The notes under the pieces: generated by a model
What the model was told of the DNA's origin: nothing
The model's database searches: none
What the model saw: only the letters and a program-made list of their open reading frames with translations
Translations under genes and position numbers: made by a program
Assembly: GCA_021414065.1 (NCBI GenBank)
Contig: JAIOPE010000174.1
Coordinates: forward strand, 1-38,146
Length of the DNA: 38,146 bases
Direction of reading: 5' to 3'
DNA from: Planctomycetota bacterium
GTDB lineage: Bacteria; Planctomycetota; JAJSAM01; JAJVHW01
Shown here: positions 25,022-32,352 of the stretch, piece after piece
Layout: each line of letters begins with the position of its first letter
How positions within the stretch are numbered: the first letter of the stretch is position 1

Positions 25022-25813
25022 ATGGGAGCGGACACCTTCGGCAACCGGTCCTGGCGGATCGAGACGTCGAACGGCCCGGCGCTGCAGAAGCTCTACCGCG
25101 AGCGGACCGGAGCCGTCGCAGCGTTCGCCCGCGAGGTGCTGATCGCCGTCGCAAGGTCGAAGACGCCGCAGCGGCCGATCGTCCGGAAGGCCACAGAGCG
25201 GAGACTGCTCGCACTCTGGGCGGCGCACGGGCTGTCGGTCCCGGCGGACTGGACCGACGCGCTGCCGCAGTTCTGCGCGGCCGACGTTGCCGTGCTGGAG
25301 TTCATCGAAGGCGGCGTGCCGCTCTGGGACGTCCTCGCCGCGCCGTCGCTCGCGGAAGCACGTCGCACGGCGATCCTGGCGCAGTTCGCGGCGGCGTGGT
25401 GCGCGCGTCACACCGCGGCGATCCGCGAGCGTGAGTCGGGCCTCGTCCAGGAGCACGGCACGATCCGCCACGTGCTCGTCGCGGGCGATCGTCAGGTCTG
25501 GATCGACCTGGAGCAGGCGTTCCGGCCGCGGGCCGACGTTCGTCCGCTCGTCGCGAAGGAGGTCGCCGGATACCTCCGCTCGATCTGGAAGCGCGTCGGC
25601 GAGGAGAGGGCGCGGCGCGACATCGCGACGATCGTCGCGGCGTACCCCGATCGCGCGATCCTCCGCGCGGCGGCCGACGAGTACCTGAAGGCGCGCGGGC
25701 TGCGTCGCGTGCTCTGGACGATCGACCGCGCGCTTCGCAACGAGCGTCGTCGCCGCGCGAAGTACGGCGCGATCGAAGCGCTGGCCACGGCGCTCGACGG
25801 AGCCGGTTCGTGA
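25022..25813 (+). CDS. Second kinase-like protein, related to the upstream gene
   Basis: The product is 263 residues from an ATG with GAGGA upstream. It shares the layout of the preceding protein: TVAVLEF-type hinge (VAVLEFIEGGVPLWDVL), then LVQEHGTIRHVLVAGDRQVWIDLEQAF corresponding to LIHENGDVKHVML...FDFEMVY, then a helical tail with ERARRDIATIVAAYPDRAIL matching ARMMDELVAHYPDKALL and a shared terminal RALRNERRRRAKYG/DRTIKPSNKKRWSKYH pattern. The two look like tandem duplicates that diverged. Catalytic residues are weaker still here. Its stop overlaps the metallopeptidase start (GTGA). Confidence 0.6.
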   Translation: MGADTFGNRSWRIETSNGPALQKLYRERTGAVAAFAREVLIAVARSKTPQRPIVRKATERRLLALWAAHGLSVPADWTDALPQFCAADVAVLEFIEGGVPLWDVLAAPSLAEARRTAILAQFAAAWCARHTAAIRERESGLVQEHGTIRHVLVAGDRQVWIDLEQAFRPRADVRPLVAKEVAGYLRSIWKRVGEERARRDIATIVAAYPDRAILRAAADEYLKARGLRRVLWTIDRALRNERRRRAKYGAIEALATALDGAGS

Positions 25814-27120
25814 CGCGGCGCGTCTGCCGCGTCGTGTTCGTCGCCGCTGCGATCTGCGGGGCGTTCGCCGCGTCGCCGTCGGTGTCGCGCGCCGGCGACC
25901 CGCCCGCCGCCGCCGCGCCGGCCGCCCTCACCGAGCACTTCGAACTGACGTCCACCGGGCCGGCCGACGAGTCGCAGGAGTTCAGCCGCGTGCTGGAGGC
26001 GGCGTGGCCCCAACTCGTCGCCTACTTCGGTGCGGCGCCGAAGCTCGCGAAGGGCGAACGGATGCGCGTGCGGTTCTTCGAGACGCAGGCGGAGATGTCG
26101 GCGGCGATCGTGGCCGCTGGTGGCGTGTCGCCGGGCGGCGCCGGCGGGTACTACTGCCCCGTCGCGAAGACGTCCTACGCGTGGCGCCAGCCGAGCCGTT
26201 GGTACACGCGCACGCTGCTCCTCCACGAGGTGATCCACCAGTTCCACCTGCGCGGGGTGGCGGCCGGCGCGAAGGCGATGCCCGTCGCATGGTGGACGGA
26301 GGGGATCGCCGAACACCTCTCGCATCACACGTGGGACGGAACGACGCTCCGCATCGGCGTCGTGCCGCCCGTGTCGCTCGAGGACCGCCCGGCCGCCGCG
26401 TACGCCGCCGCGCTCGCTCCGGAGTTCGAGATCGAGTCGATCCTGATGGATGCGCCGCTCGACCGGCCGCTAGCGATGCACCTCGTGCGGTACCTCGCGA
26501 CGGGCGACGCCGGCCGGTCTCTCCCGAAGGCGAAGGAACTCGCGACTGCGGCCGACCGGGGCGAACCCGTCACCGCGAAGATGCTCCGGCGCGCGACGGG
26601 TCCGACCGAAGGGATGCTCGGGCGGTTCCGCGGGTGGTTGCGTTCGGCGCAGCAATCTCTCGTCGTCGCCTTCAACGAGTGGGACTCTCGGGGAGCCGAC
26701 GCGGTGCGCGGGTTCGCGGGCGTCGTCGGGATCTGCCGCACGCGGGAGCCCATGGCGTCGGTCGAGGCGACGGTGTCGCTCGCCGTGCCGTCGCCGACGT
26801 GGCGCGCGGGGGTACTGCTCGAGTGGACCGGAGCGGGCGACTACGTGATCGGCGAGATCGAGAACGGCACGCGCGTCCGAGTGGACCGGCTGGTCGCCGG
26901 GGCGTGGACGACGATCTTCGAGGGCCCGCTCCCCGAGGGCGCAGGCGGGTCGCCGTGGCTCGTCCGTGCCGAACGCGACGGCGGAAACGTCGTGATGCGC
27001 GTCGGCACCGCCGAGGTGTTCCGCTTCGAGAGCCGCCCCGGCCCGCTCGGGTTCTGCATCGACCACTGTGAGGCGGACTTCGCCGGGATCCGCATGAAGG
27101 TGGCTCCGCGGACGCGGTGA
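25810..27120 (+). CDS. Secreted zinc metallopeptidase, DUF1570-like
   Basis: The product is 436 residues from a GTG overlapping the previous stop. A signal peptide ends near SRA-GD (residue 28). The catalytic motif is HEVIHQFH at 139-146, with a likely third ligand in WWTEGIAEHLS (Glu164 or Glu168), the layout of DUF1570-type peptidases common in planctomycetes. Residues about 300-436 form a beta-rich domain (ASVEATVSLAVPSPTWRAGVLLEW, GPLGFCIDHCEADFAGIRM) like a concanavalin/laminin-G or 3-keto-disaccharide hydrolase-type module. Transcription with two kinase-like proteins suggests cell-envelope work, but this is inferred. Confidence 0.78.
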   Translation: MTRRVCRVVFVAAAICGAFAASPSVSRAGDPPAAAAPAALTEHFELTSTGPADESQEFSRVLEAAWPQLVAYFGAAPKLAKGERMRVRFFETQAEMSAAIVAAGGVSPGGAGGYYCPVAKTSYAWRQPSRWYTRTLLLHEVIHQFHLRGVAAGAKAMPVAWWTEGIAEHLSHHTWDGTTLRIGVVPPVSLEDRPAAAYAAALAPEFEIESILMDAPLDRPLAMHLVRYLATGDAGRSLPKAKELATAADRGEPVTAKMLRRATGPTEGMLGRFRGWLRSAQQSLVVAFNEWDSRGADAVRGFAGVVGICRTREPMASVEATVSLAVPSPTWRAGVLLEWTGAGDYVIGEIENGTRVRVDRLVAGAWTTIFEGPLPEGAGGSPWLVRAERDGGNVVMRVGTAEVFRFESRPGPLGFCIDHCEADFAGIRMKVAPRTR

Positions 27121-27125
27121 TCGAC

Positions 27126-27204
27126 GGGGACCGTCCCCGGGGCGACGCGATGCGGATCGGTTGCTCGCTGACGCGTTTTTGAGTTTTTGGGGACCGTCCC
27201 CGGG
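27126..27204. repeat. REP-like doublet, GGGGACCGTCCCCGGG x2
   Basis: Two identical 16-mers lie at 27126-27141 and 27189-27204, 63 bases apart, in the gap between convergent genes. Each contains a palindrome (GGGGAC-C-GTCCCC) that forms a hairpin; the second is preceded by TTTTTGAGTTTTT and touches the stop codon of the sulfotransferase gene. Similar GGGGAC.GTCCCC palindromes are familiar as REP elements mobilised by REP-associated transposases. They could also act as bidirectional terminators. Confidence 0.6.
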
Positions 27205-27834
27205 TCAGCGGTTTCGGTAGAGGTTCGGGTCCACGATCGCGGCCATGCGGTCCACGTCGAGGCAGCCGCCGAGGAACTCGGAGAGGCGCGTGAGGTGCGG
27301 GCGCGGGTCGGCGACCATCGCGTTGTAGTCCATGCGCAGCCACGCGAACCCCGGCTGCGCGCCGAGCCAGCGCTCGGCGTCGTCGAGTTGCGCCGCGAAG
27401 ATCTGCGCGCGGCGCTCGTCGGAGAGCGTGCCGGGGTCGCGGCCGAGTCGCTCAAGCATGCGCCGCTGCGACGCGATCATCTCGTCCAGCTTCCGGCGCA
27501 TGAGCACGACGCGGTACGGCCCGGCGGGGGGCAGATCCCGAAGGAGCAGGTGGACCATCTTCACGGCCCGCCCCGTCGCCGACGGGACCCACGACGGGTC
27601 TTCCTTCGTGCGCTTCACCGGCTCGAACTCGAAGTAGCCGTTCGGGTTGTCGCGGTCCGGGGCGCGGACGTTGTCGGTGAGCGGTTCGAGCCCGCCCGCC
27701 GCGAGCATGCGCATCATCATCGACGTCCCCGAGCGCGGGGCGCCGGAGACGATGGTGACGAATGGGCGAGAGAACGGGCGGGCGGAAGCGGTCACGGGAG
27801 GGCGGATGGTCCGGCCGCGTCCGCGGGGACGCAA
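27205..27834 (-). CDS. Sulfotransferase-family protein
   Basis: About 209 residues. The start is a TTG at 27834 touching the previous stop, or a GTG at 27795; neither has a good ribosome site. The P-loop-like FVTIVSGAPRSGTSMMMRML near residue 25 is the 5'-phosphosulfate-binding loop of PAPS sulfotransferases. YRVVLMRRKLDEMIASQRRML matches the 3'-phosphate-binding region, and WLRMDYNAMVADPRPHLTRLSEFLG the final part of the fold. The acceptor is unknown. It is the last gene of the CarH operon. Confidence 0.8.
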   Translation of the reverse strand: MRPRGRGRTIRPPVTASARPFSRPFVTIVSGAPRSGTSMMMRMLAAGGLEPLTDNVRAPDRDNPNGYFEFEPVKRTKEDPSWVPSATGRAVKMVHLLLRDLPPAGPYRVVLMRRKLDEMIASQRRMLERLGRDPGTLSDERRAQIFAAQLDDAERWLGAQPGFAWLRMDYNAMVADPRPHLTRLSEFLGGCLDVDRMAAIVDPNLYRNR

Positions 27835-29211
27835 TCACTTCCCGAGGACGTGACGGAGCGCGGACTCGACGTCCGTGTGGCGGAAGCGGTACCCCGACGC
27901 CGCGAGCTTCGTCGGAACCACGCGCGTGCTGCCGAGCAGCAGCGAACGCCCCATCTCGCCGAAGAGGAGTCCCACCGCGAACGCAGGCATCGGGAACATC
28001 GTGGGGCGCGAGAGGACGCGGCCGAGCGTCTTCGTGAAGTCGTGGTTCGTGACGGGCGCCGGGCCGACCGCCTCGACGGGGCCCGAGAGCGACTCCGTCG
28101 CGATCGCGTGCAGCACGATCCCGATGAGGTCGTCGATCGAGACGCAGGGCATCCACTGCTTGCCGCTTCCGAGCACGCCCCCCGCGCCCATCTTGAACGG
28201 CGTGAGCATCTTCGCCAGCGCTCCACCCTTCGGCGACAGCACGAGGCCGGTGCGCAGGTGGACAACGCGCACACCGGCGGCTCGGGCGGGGTCGGCCGCG
28301 CGCTCCCACGCGTCGCAAACGTCGGCTAGGAAGCCCGTTCCGCGGGGCGACGCGGCGTCGAGTTGCTCGTCGCCCCGGTCGCCGTAGATGCCGACCGCCG
28401 ACGCGCAGACGAGCACCTTCGGCTTGCGCTTCATCGCTGCGATCGTCCGAGCGACGAGTCCGGTGCCGTCCACCCGGCTCGCGAGGATTCGCTGCTTCAC
28501 AGCCGGCGACCAGCGACCGGCGGCGACGCTCTCGCCGGCGAGGTGGACGACGGCGTCCACGCCCTCGAGCGCTGCCGGGTCCATGCGGCCCGCGGCCGGG
28601 TCCCACGCGATCTCCCCGTCGGCCGCGCGGCCGCGCACGGCGCGCACCACGGTGTGCCCGGCCGCTTCGAGGAACGGCACGAGGGCAGTGCCGACGAGCC
28701 CGGATGCACCGGTGACGAGGATCTTCATGGGGCGGACTCCTGTGAGGGACGCGAGTTGGGCGAGGTCGTCGCGCGTAACGGCATGACGGTAACGGAACAG
28801 TTGGTCGAGACGTCGGCGTACGATCCCGGCACCGAGACGGCCGAGCGGCCCGAAGGGGAGCGCGAACTCGATGCGGTCTTCGATGGACGACGTGCCCGGC
28901 GTCGCGCCGGGGCGCATCTCGTGGCGGTGCTCCCAGGCGCCGAACGGGCCGGAGATCTGGACGTCGCGGAACCCGTGGGGGCGCCGCACGTCGCGGATCT
29001 CGGCGACCCAACGGCCGTCTACGAACGGCGGCGCGGGCACGCGCAGGACGACGCGCTCGCCGTCGCGGAGCGAACCGGCGGGGGACTCGACGTGTACGTC
29101 CTCCCACGGCGGCGCGAGGCGGTCGAACGCGCCGGGTCTCGCGTGCCAGTCGAAGAGTGCCTCGACCGGAACGGCGAGCTCGCTTCGTCGGACGAACGAC
29201 GCAGGCGTCAA
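27835..29211 (-). CDS. SRPBCC domain fused to a TIGR01777 NAD-dependent epimerase
   Basis: The product is 458 residues from a TTG that overlaps the regulator's stop (TTGA). Residues about 1-155 resemble a START/SRPBCC ligand-binding domain (FVRRSELAVPVEALFDWHARPGAFDRLAPPWEDV). Residues about 162-458 are a short-chain epimerase with Rossmann GASGLVGTALVPFL, VVHLAGESVAAGRW, and the C-terminal DUF1731-type end. An internal ATG at 28728 has AGGAG at good spacing, so a free epimerase could also be made from the same gene. Relatives sit next to photolyase and CarH genes in other bacteria; the substrate is unknown. Confidence 0.88.
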   Translation of the reverse strand: MTPASFVRRSELAVPVEALFDWHARPGAFDRLAPPWEDVHVESPAGSLRDGERVVLRVPAPPFVDGRWVAEIRDVRRPHGFRDVQISGPFGAWEHRHEMRPGATPGTSSIEDRIEFALPFGPLGRLGAGIVRRRLDQLFRYRHAVTRDDLAQLASLTGVRPMKILVTGASGLVGTALVPFLEAAGHTVVRAVRGRAADGEIAWDPAAGRMDPAALEGVDAVVHLAGESVAAGRWSPAVKQRILASRVDGTGLVARTIAAMKRKPKVLVCASAVGIYGDRGDEQLDAASPRGTGFLADVCDAWERAADPARAAGVRVVHLRTGLVLSPKGGALAKMLTPFKMGAGGVLGSGKQWMPCVSIDDLIGIVLHAIATESLSGPVEAVGPAPVTNHDFTKTLGRVLSRPTMFPMPAFAVGLLFGEMGRSLLLGSTRVVPTKLAASGYRFRHTDVESALRHVLGK

Positions 29212-30158
29212 CGCGTACCCGTTCCCGTTCCAGTGCCAGTGCCAGTGCCAGTGCCAGTGCCAGTGCCCGCGGCCGTTCCCATCCCGCGCAGGATCTGATC
29301 GAACCGGACCAAGTCTTCCACGTACTCGATCCCGCGCGGCGCCCGCCGCGGGCTCCGCGTGCCCGCCCCTCCGACGAACAGGCGCACGTCGGCCGCCAGC
29401 AACTCGCGCAGGTCCTTCACCGCGCGGCGGGACGCGACGCCTCCGTTCGCCACCGACACGCTGATCGCGACGGCGTCGGCCCGCGTCTCAGCGGCGGCGG
29501 CGGCGGTCTGCGCGAGCGGCGTGTCGGGGCCGACGATGGTGCACTGCGCGCCGGCGTCCGCGGCGACCGTGGCAGCCATCTCCATGCCGAGCGCATGACG
29601 CTCGTCCGGCAGCGTGGCGACGACGACGCGCGGGCCGTCGGGGCGCTGCACCGCGCGAGCGCGGCGGTCGCTCAGATCGTCGGAGACGACCTGAGAGACG
29701 AAGTGCTCGTGCCGCACTTCGATTTGGCCGTCCACCCACGCGCGCCCGATGGCAATGAGCATCGGCGCGACGATCTCCGAGACGAAAACGACCGTGCTGC
29801 GACCGTGCGCCGCCGCCGCAAGGCGCGCGCGGAACACCGGGGCGTCCAGAGTTCTGGCGGCAGAAATCCACTCGTCGGCGGCGGCGATCGGCGCGACGGG
29901 ATCGTCGCAGATCATCGCGTCGAGCTCCTCGTGCGACGCCTTCATGACCTTCGACGGCCGCACGCCGCGCGCGACCGCCTCGGCGAAGCGACGGACCGTG
30001 CGCACCTGTCCCTGTGTGTACCGCCGGTGGCCGGACGGCAGACGCTGCGAGGCAGGCTGACCGTACCGCCGCTCCCACATGCGAAGCGTCTCGATGGGCA
30101 CGCCGGTGGCGTCGGCGAGGTCGCCGATGGACAGGAGTTCCGGGTGTGGCGTTGGCAT
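29208..30158 (-). CDS. carH: CarH/LitR-type B12-dependent light-responsive MerR regulator
   Basis: The product is 316 residues from the ATG at 30158 (30170 is an alternative; no strong ribosome site for either). Residues 8-50 are a MerR-type helix-turn-helix (LLSIGDLADATGVPIETLRMWERRYG). The cobalamin-binding four-helix bundle has the diagnostic Wx9EH motif (Trp141, Glu151, His152), and the Rossmann-like B12 domain has ExHxxG (Glu186, His188, Gly191) with the probable axial histidine. Such proteins bind adenosylcobalamin, repress DNA in the dark and release it on light. The C-terminus ends in a Gly-Thr repeat encoded by hexamers. It is divergent from the photolyase gene, its likely target, and starts an operon with the epimerase and sulfotransferase. 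Confidence 0.92.
   Translation of the reverse strand: MPTPHPELLSIGDLADATGVPIETLRMWERRYGQPASQRLPSGHRRYTQGQVRTVRRFAEAVARGVRPSKVMKASHEELDAMICDDPVAPIAAADEWISAARTLDAPVFRARLAAAAHGRSTVVFVSEIVAPMLIAIGRAWVDGQIEVRHEHFVSQVVSDDLSDRRARAVQRPDGPRVVVATLPDERHALGMEMAATVAADAGAQCTIVGPDTPLAQTAAAAAETRADAVAISVSVANGGVASRRAVKDLRELLAADVRLFVGGAGTRSPRRAPRGIEYVEDLVRFDQILRGMGTAAGTGTGTGTGTGTGTGTGTR
29221..29274. repeat. Hexanucleotide tandem repeat (GTGCCA)n in the regulator's 3' end
   Basis: Six perfect GTGCCA units at 29233-29268 are flanked by variant units (GTTCCC, GTTCCA, GTGCCC), nine in all. On the minus strand they encode a (Gly-Thr)n tail of the CarH-type protein. Because the unit is six bases, slippage changes tail length without breaking the frame. 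Confidence 0.85.
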
Positions 30159-30189
30159 CTGGACAACCATAACCGGAGAATCTGAATGA

Positions 30190-30205
30190 CCAGGTAAAAA
30201 CCTGG
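30190..30205. promoter_or_regulatory. Candidate CarH operator, CCAGGT-AAAA-ACCTGG
   Basis: A perfect inverted repeat with 6-base arms and a 4-base AAAA centre lies in the 79-base gap between the divergent regulator and photolyase genes, 33 bases before the photolyase start and about 31 before the regulator start. MerR-family regulators bind such palindromes. CATGTGA is also repeated just beyond it (30211-30217 and 30220-30226). Binding is inferred. Confidence 0.5.
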
Positions 30206-30237
30206 ACGCCATGTGACGCATGTGAGAGGCTGACTCC

Positions 30238-31725
30238 GTGTTGGTTCGCCCCGTTCCGCGACTTCGGTTGACGCTCTGCAACGACGCGCCGCTCCGGCCC
30301 GCGGGGGACTACGTCGTCTACTGGATGACGGCGGCGCGGCGCATGTCGTCGAACTTCGCGCTGGACCGGGCCGTGGCGCTCGCGGTCGAACACGGACGCC
30401 CGCTCCTCGTGTTCGAGGCGCTCCGCTCCGACTACCCGTGGGCGAGCGACCGTCTGCATCGGTTCGTCATGGACGGCATGGCGGACACCGCGGCGCGCTG
30501 CGCCGTCGCCGGTGTGACCTACTTCCCGTACGTGGAGCCGACGCACGGCGCCGGGCGCGGACTGCTCCGGGCACTCGCGGAACGCGCGGTCGCCGTTGTC
30601 ACGGACGACGCGCCGTACTTCTTCCTGCCGCGGATGCGTGCGGCCGCGGCTGCGCAGTGCCCGGTCCGCATGGAAGCGGTGGACGGCAACGGTCTCCTTC
30701 CGCTCCGTGCGAACGACCACGCACACGTCTCGGCGTACGTGTTCCGGCGGATGCTCCAGCACACGCTGACTCCGCATCTCGCCGAGACGCCGTCGGACGA
30801 CGCGCTCGCGGCGCTCGGTGAGCTTCCGGCGGCACGCATTCCTGAGTCGGTCCTGCGTCGATGGGAACCGGCGGGCCCTGGCGCCCTCGGCGACGGCGCG
30901 CGGCTCGGCGGGCTGCCGATCGACCACGACGTACGCCCGTCCGCGATCCGCGGCGGGGAGCGAGCCGGCGCCGCGGCTCTGGCGCGGTTCGTGGCCCTGC
31001 GACTGGACCGCTACGACCAGGACCGCAACCACCCCGACGTGGACGCCACATCGGGTCTGTCGCCGTACCTGCACTTCGGCCACGTCGGCGCGCACCAGGT
31101 GTTCGCGGCGGTGCGCGAGGTGGAGCGCTGGGCTCCGCCCGCCGTTCCGCGGAAGGTCACCGGCACGCGCGAAGGCTGGTGGGGCGTGCGCGCGCCGGCC
31201 GAGGCCTTTCTCGACCAGGTGGTGACGTGGCGGGAACTCGGATTCGCCGAGTGCTTCCATCGCCCCGGGAGCGATCGCTACGAGACGCTCCCCGCATGGG
31301 CGCAGGCCACGCTCGACAAGCACCGCGCCGACCCGCGCCCGAGTCCCTACGGCCCGGCCGAGTTCGAGGCTGCGGCGACGCACGATCGTCTTTGGAATGC
31401 CGCGCAGACCCAGCTCGTTCATGAGGGTGTGCTCCAGAACTACATGCGCATGCTCTGGGGCAAGAAGGTGCTCGAGTGGTCCCGCACACCGCAGGACGCG
31501 TTCGCCACGTTGCTCCACCTGAATGACAAGTACGCACTCGACGGCCGCGACCCGAACTCGGTCTCGGGCATCGCGTGGTGCTTCGGACGCTACGACCGTC
31601 CGTGGGGGCCCGAGCGTCCGGTGTTCGGGAGCGTGAGGTTCATGAGCACCGACGCGGCGGCGCGGAAGCTCCGTCTGACGAACTATCTGCGCCGCTACGA
31701 GGCGCGAGAGGAACTGCCATGCTGA
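30238..31725 (+). CDS. phr: Deoxyribodipyrimidine photolyase, class II type
   Basis: The product is 495 residues from a GTG with GAGAGG about 9 bases upstream. The N-terminal antenna-binding half begins DYVVYWMTAARRMSSNFALDRAV. The FAD-binding half carries the class II-like signatures TSGLSPYLHFGHVGAHQVF, WRELGFAECFH, LWNAAQTQLVHEGVLQNYMRMLWGKKVLEW and RDPNSVSGIAWCFGRYDRPWGPERPVFGSVRFM. It uses light energy to split cyclobutane pyrimidine dimers. Its divergent CarH-type regulator and shared palindrome suggest that light relieves repression of this repair enzyme. The next gene overlaps its end by 7 bases. Confidence 0.93.
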   Translation: MLVRPVPRLRLTLCNDAPLRPAGDYVVYWMTAARRMSSNFALDRAVALAVEHGRPLLVFEALRSDYPWASDRLHRFVMDGMADTAARCAVAGVTYFPYVEPTHGAGRGLLRALAERAVAVVTDDAPYFFLPRMRAAAAAQCPVRMEAVDGNGLLPLRANDHAHVSAYVFRRMLQHTLTPHLAETPSDDALAALGELPAARIPESVLRRWEPAGPGALGDGARLGGLPIDHDVRPSAIRGGERAGAAALARFVALRLDRYDQDRNHPDVDATSGLSPYLHFGHVGAHQVFAAVREVERWAPPAVPRKVTGTREGWWGVRAPAEAFLDQVVTWRELGFAECFHRPGSDRYETLPAWAQATLDKHRADPRPSPYGPAEFEAAATHDRLWNAAQTQLVHEGVLQNYMRMLWGKKVLEWSRTPQDAFATLLHLNDKYALDGRDPNSVSGIAWCFGRYDRPWGPERPVFGSVRFMSTDAAARKLRLTNYLRRYEAREELPC

Positions 31726-32339
31726 AGAAGACCGTCGCCGGGATCTGCGCTGCGCTCGCCGTGGGCGGCGCGCTCATTTCCACGTCGTGCCGGACCAAGT
31801 TCGACGCGCGCGACCCGACGGGCGAGATGTTCCCGGCGGTCGTCGGCACGTCGCTCTCGGGCGCGACCGTGGCGATCCCGGGCGACTTCCACGGGAAGCC
31901 CGTCGTGCTCCTCGTCGGCTACTTGCAGGAGACGCAGTTCGACATCGACCGCTGGCTGCTCGGCCTCTCCGAGATGAAGACGGACGTGGCTGTGCGCGAG
32001 GTGCCGACGCTTCCTGGGCTCGCGCCGCGCGTCTTCTCCGGGTTCATCGACGGCGGCATGCGACGCGGCATCCCGGAGGCCGACTGGGGCTCCGTCGTCA
32101 CGGTCTACGGAGACGCCGCGAAGATCGCCGAGTTCACGGGCAACCGCGAGGGCCTTCCGGGTCGCGTGCTGCTCCTCGACGCCGACGGCAAGGTGGCGTA
32201 CTTCCACGATCGCGGCTACTCGGTCGGCTCGTTGATGCGCCTGCGCGAGACGCTCGCGGGCTTCGCGACCGGTTCCCGCGCGGGGCCGATGGTCCCGTCG
32301 GCCGCGAACGACGACCCGTGGCAGTCCGCGGTTCACTAG
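31719..32339 (+). CDS. Putative lipoprotein with thioredoxin-like fold lacking CxxC
   Basis: The product is 206 residues from an ATG that overlaps the photolyase stop (ATGCTGA). The N-terminus MLKKTVAGICAALAVGGALISTSC fits a lipoprotein signal with Cys24. The body resembles thioredoxin-like proteins (VVGTSLSGATVAIPGDFHGKPVVLLVGYLQ, PGRVLLLDADGKVAYFHDRGYS) but has no CxxC, so it is not a thiol oxidoreductase. The pattern recalls mitochondrial ATP10-like assembly factors, a weak resemblance. The overlap suggests co-transcription with the photolyase. Confidence 0.65.
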   Translation: MLKKTVAGICAALAVGGALISTSCRTKFDARDPTGEMFPAVVGTSLSGATVAIPGDFHGKPVVLLVGYLQETQFDIDRWLLGLSEMKTDVAVREVPTLPGLAPRVFSGFIDGGMRRGIPEADWGSVVTVYGDAAKIAEFTGNREGLPGRVLLLDADGKVAYFHDRGYSVGSLMRLRETLAGFATGSRAGPMVPSAANDDPWQSAVH

Positions 32340-32352
32340 CAGCCGGTCAGCG

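Noticed and set aside
29221..29274. CRISPR-like repeat
   Set aside because: Six-base units without spacers, inside a coding region: a microsatellite, not an array.
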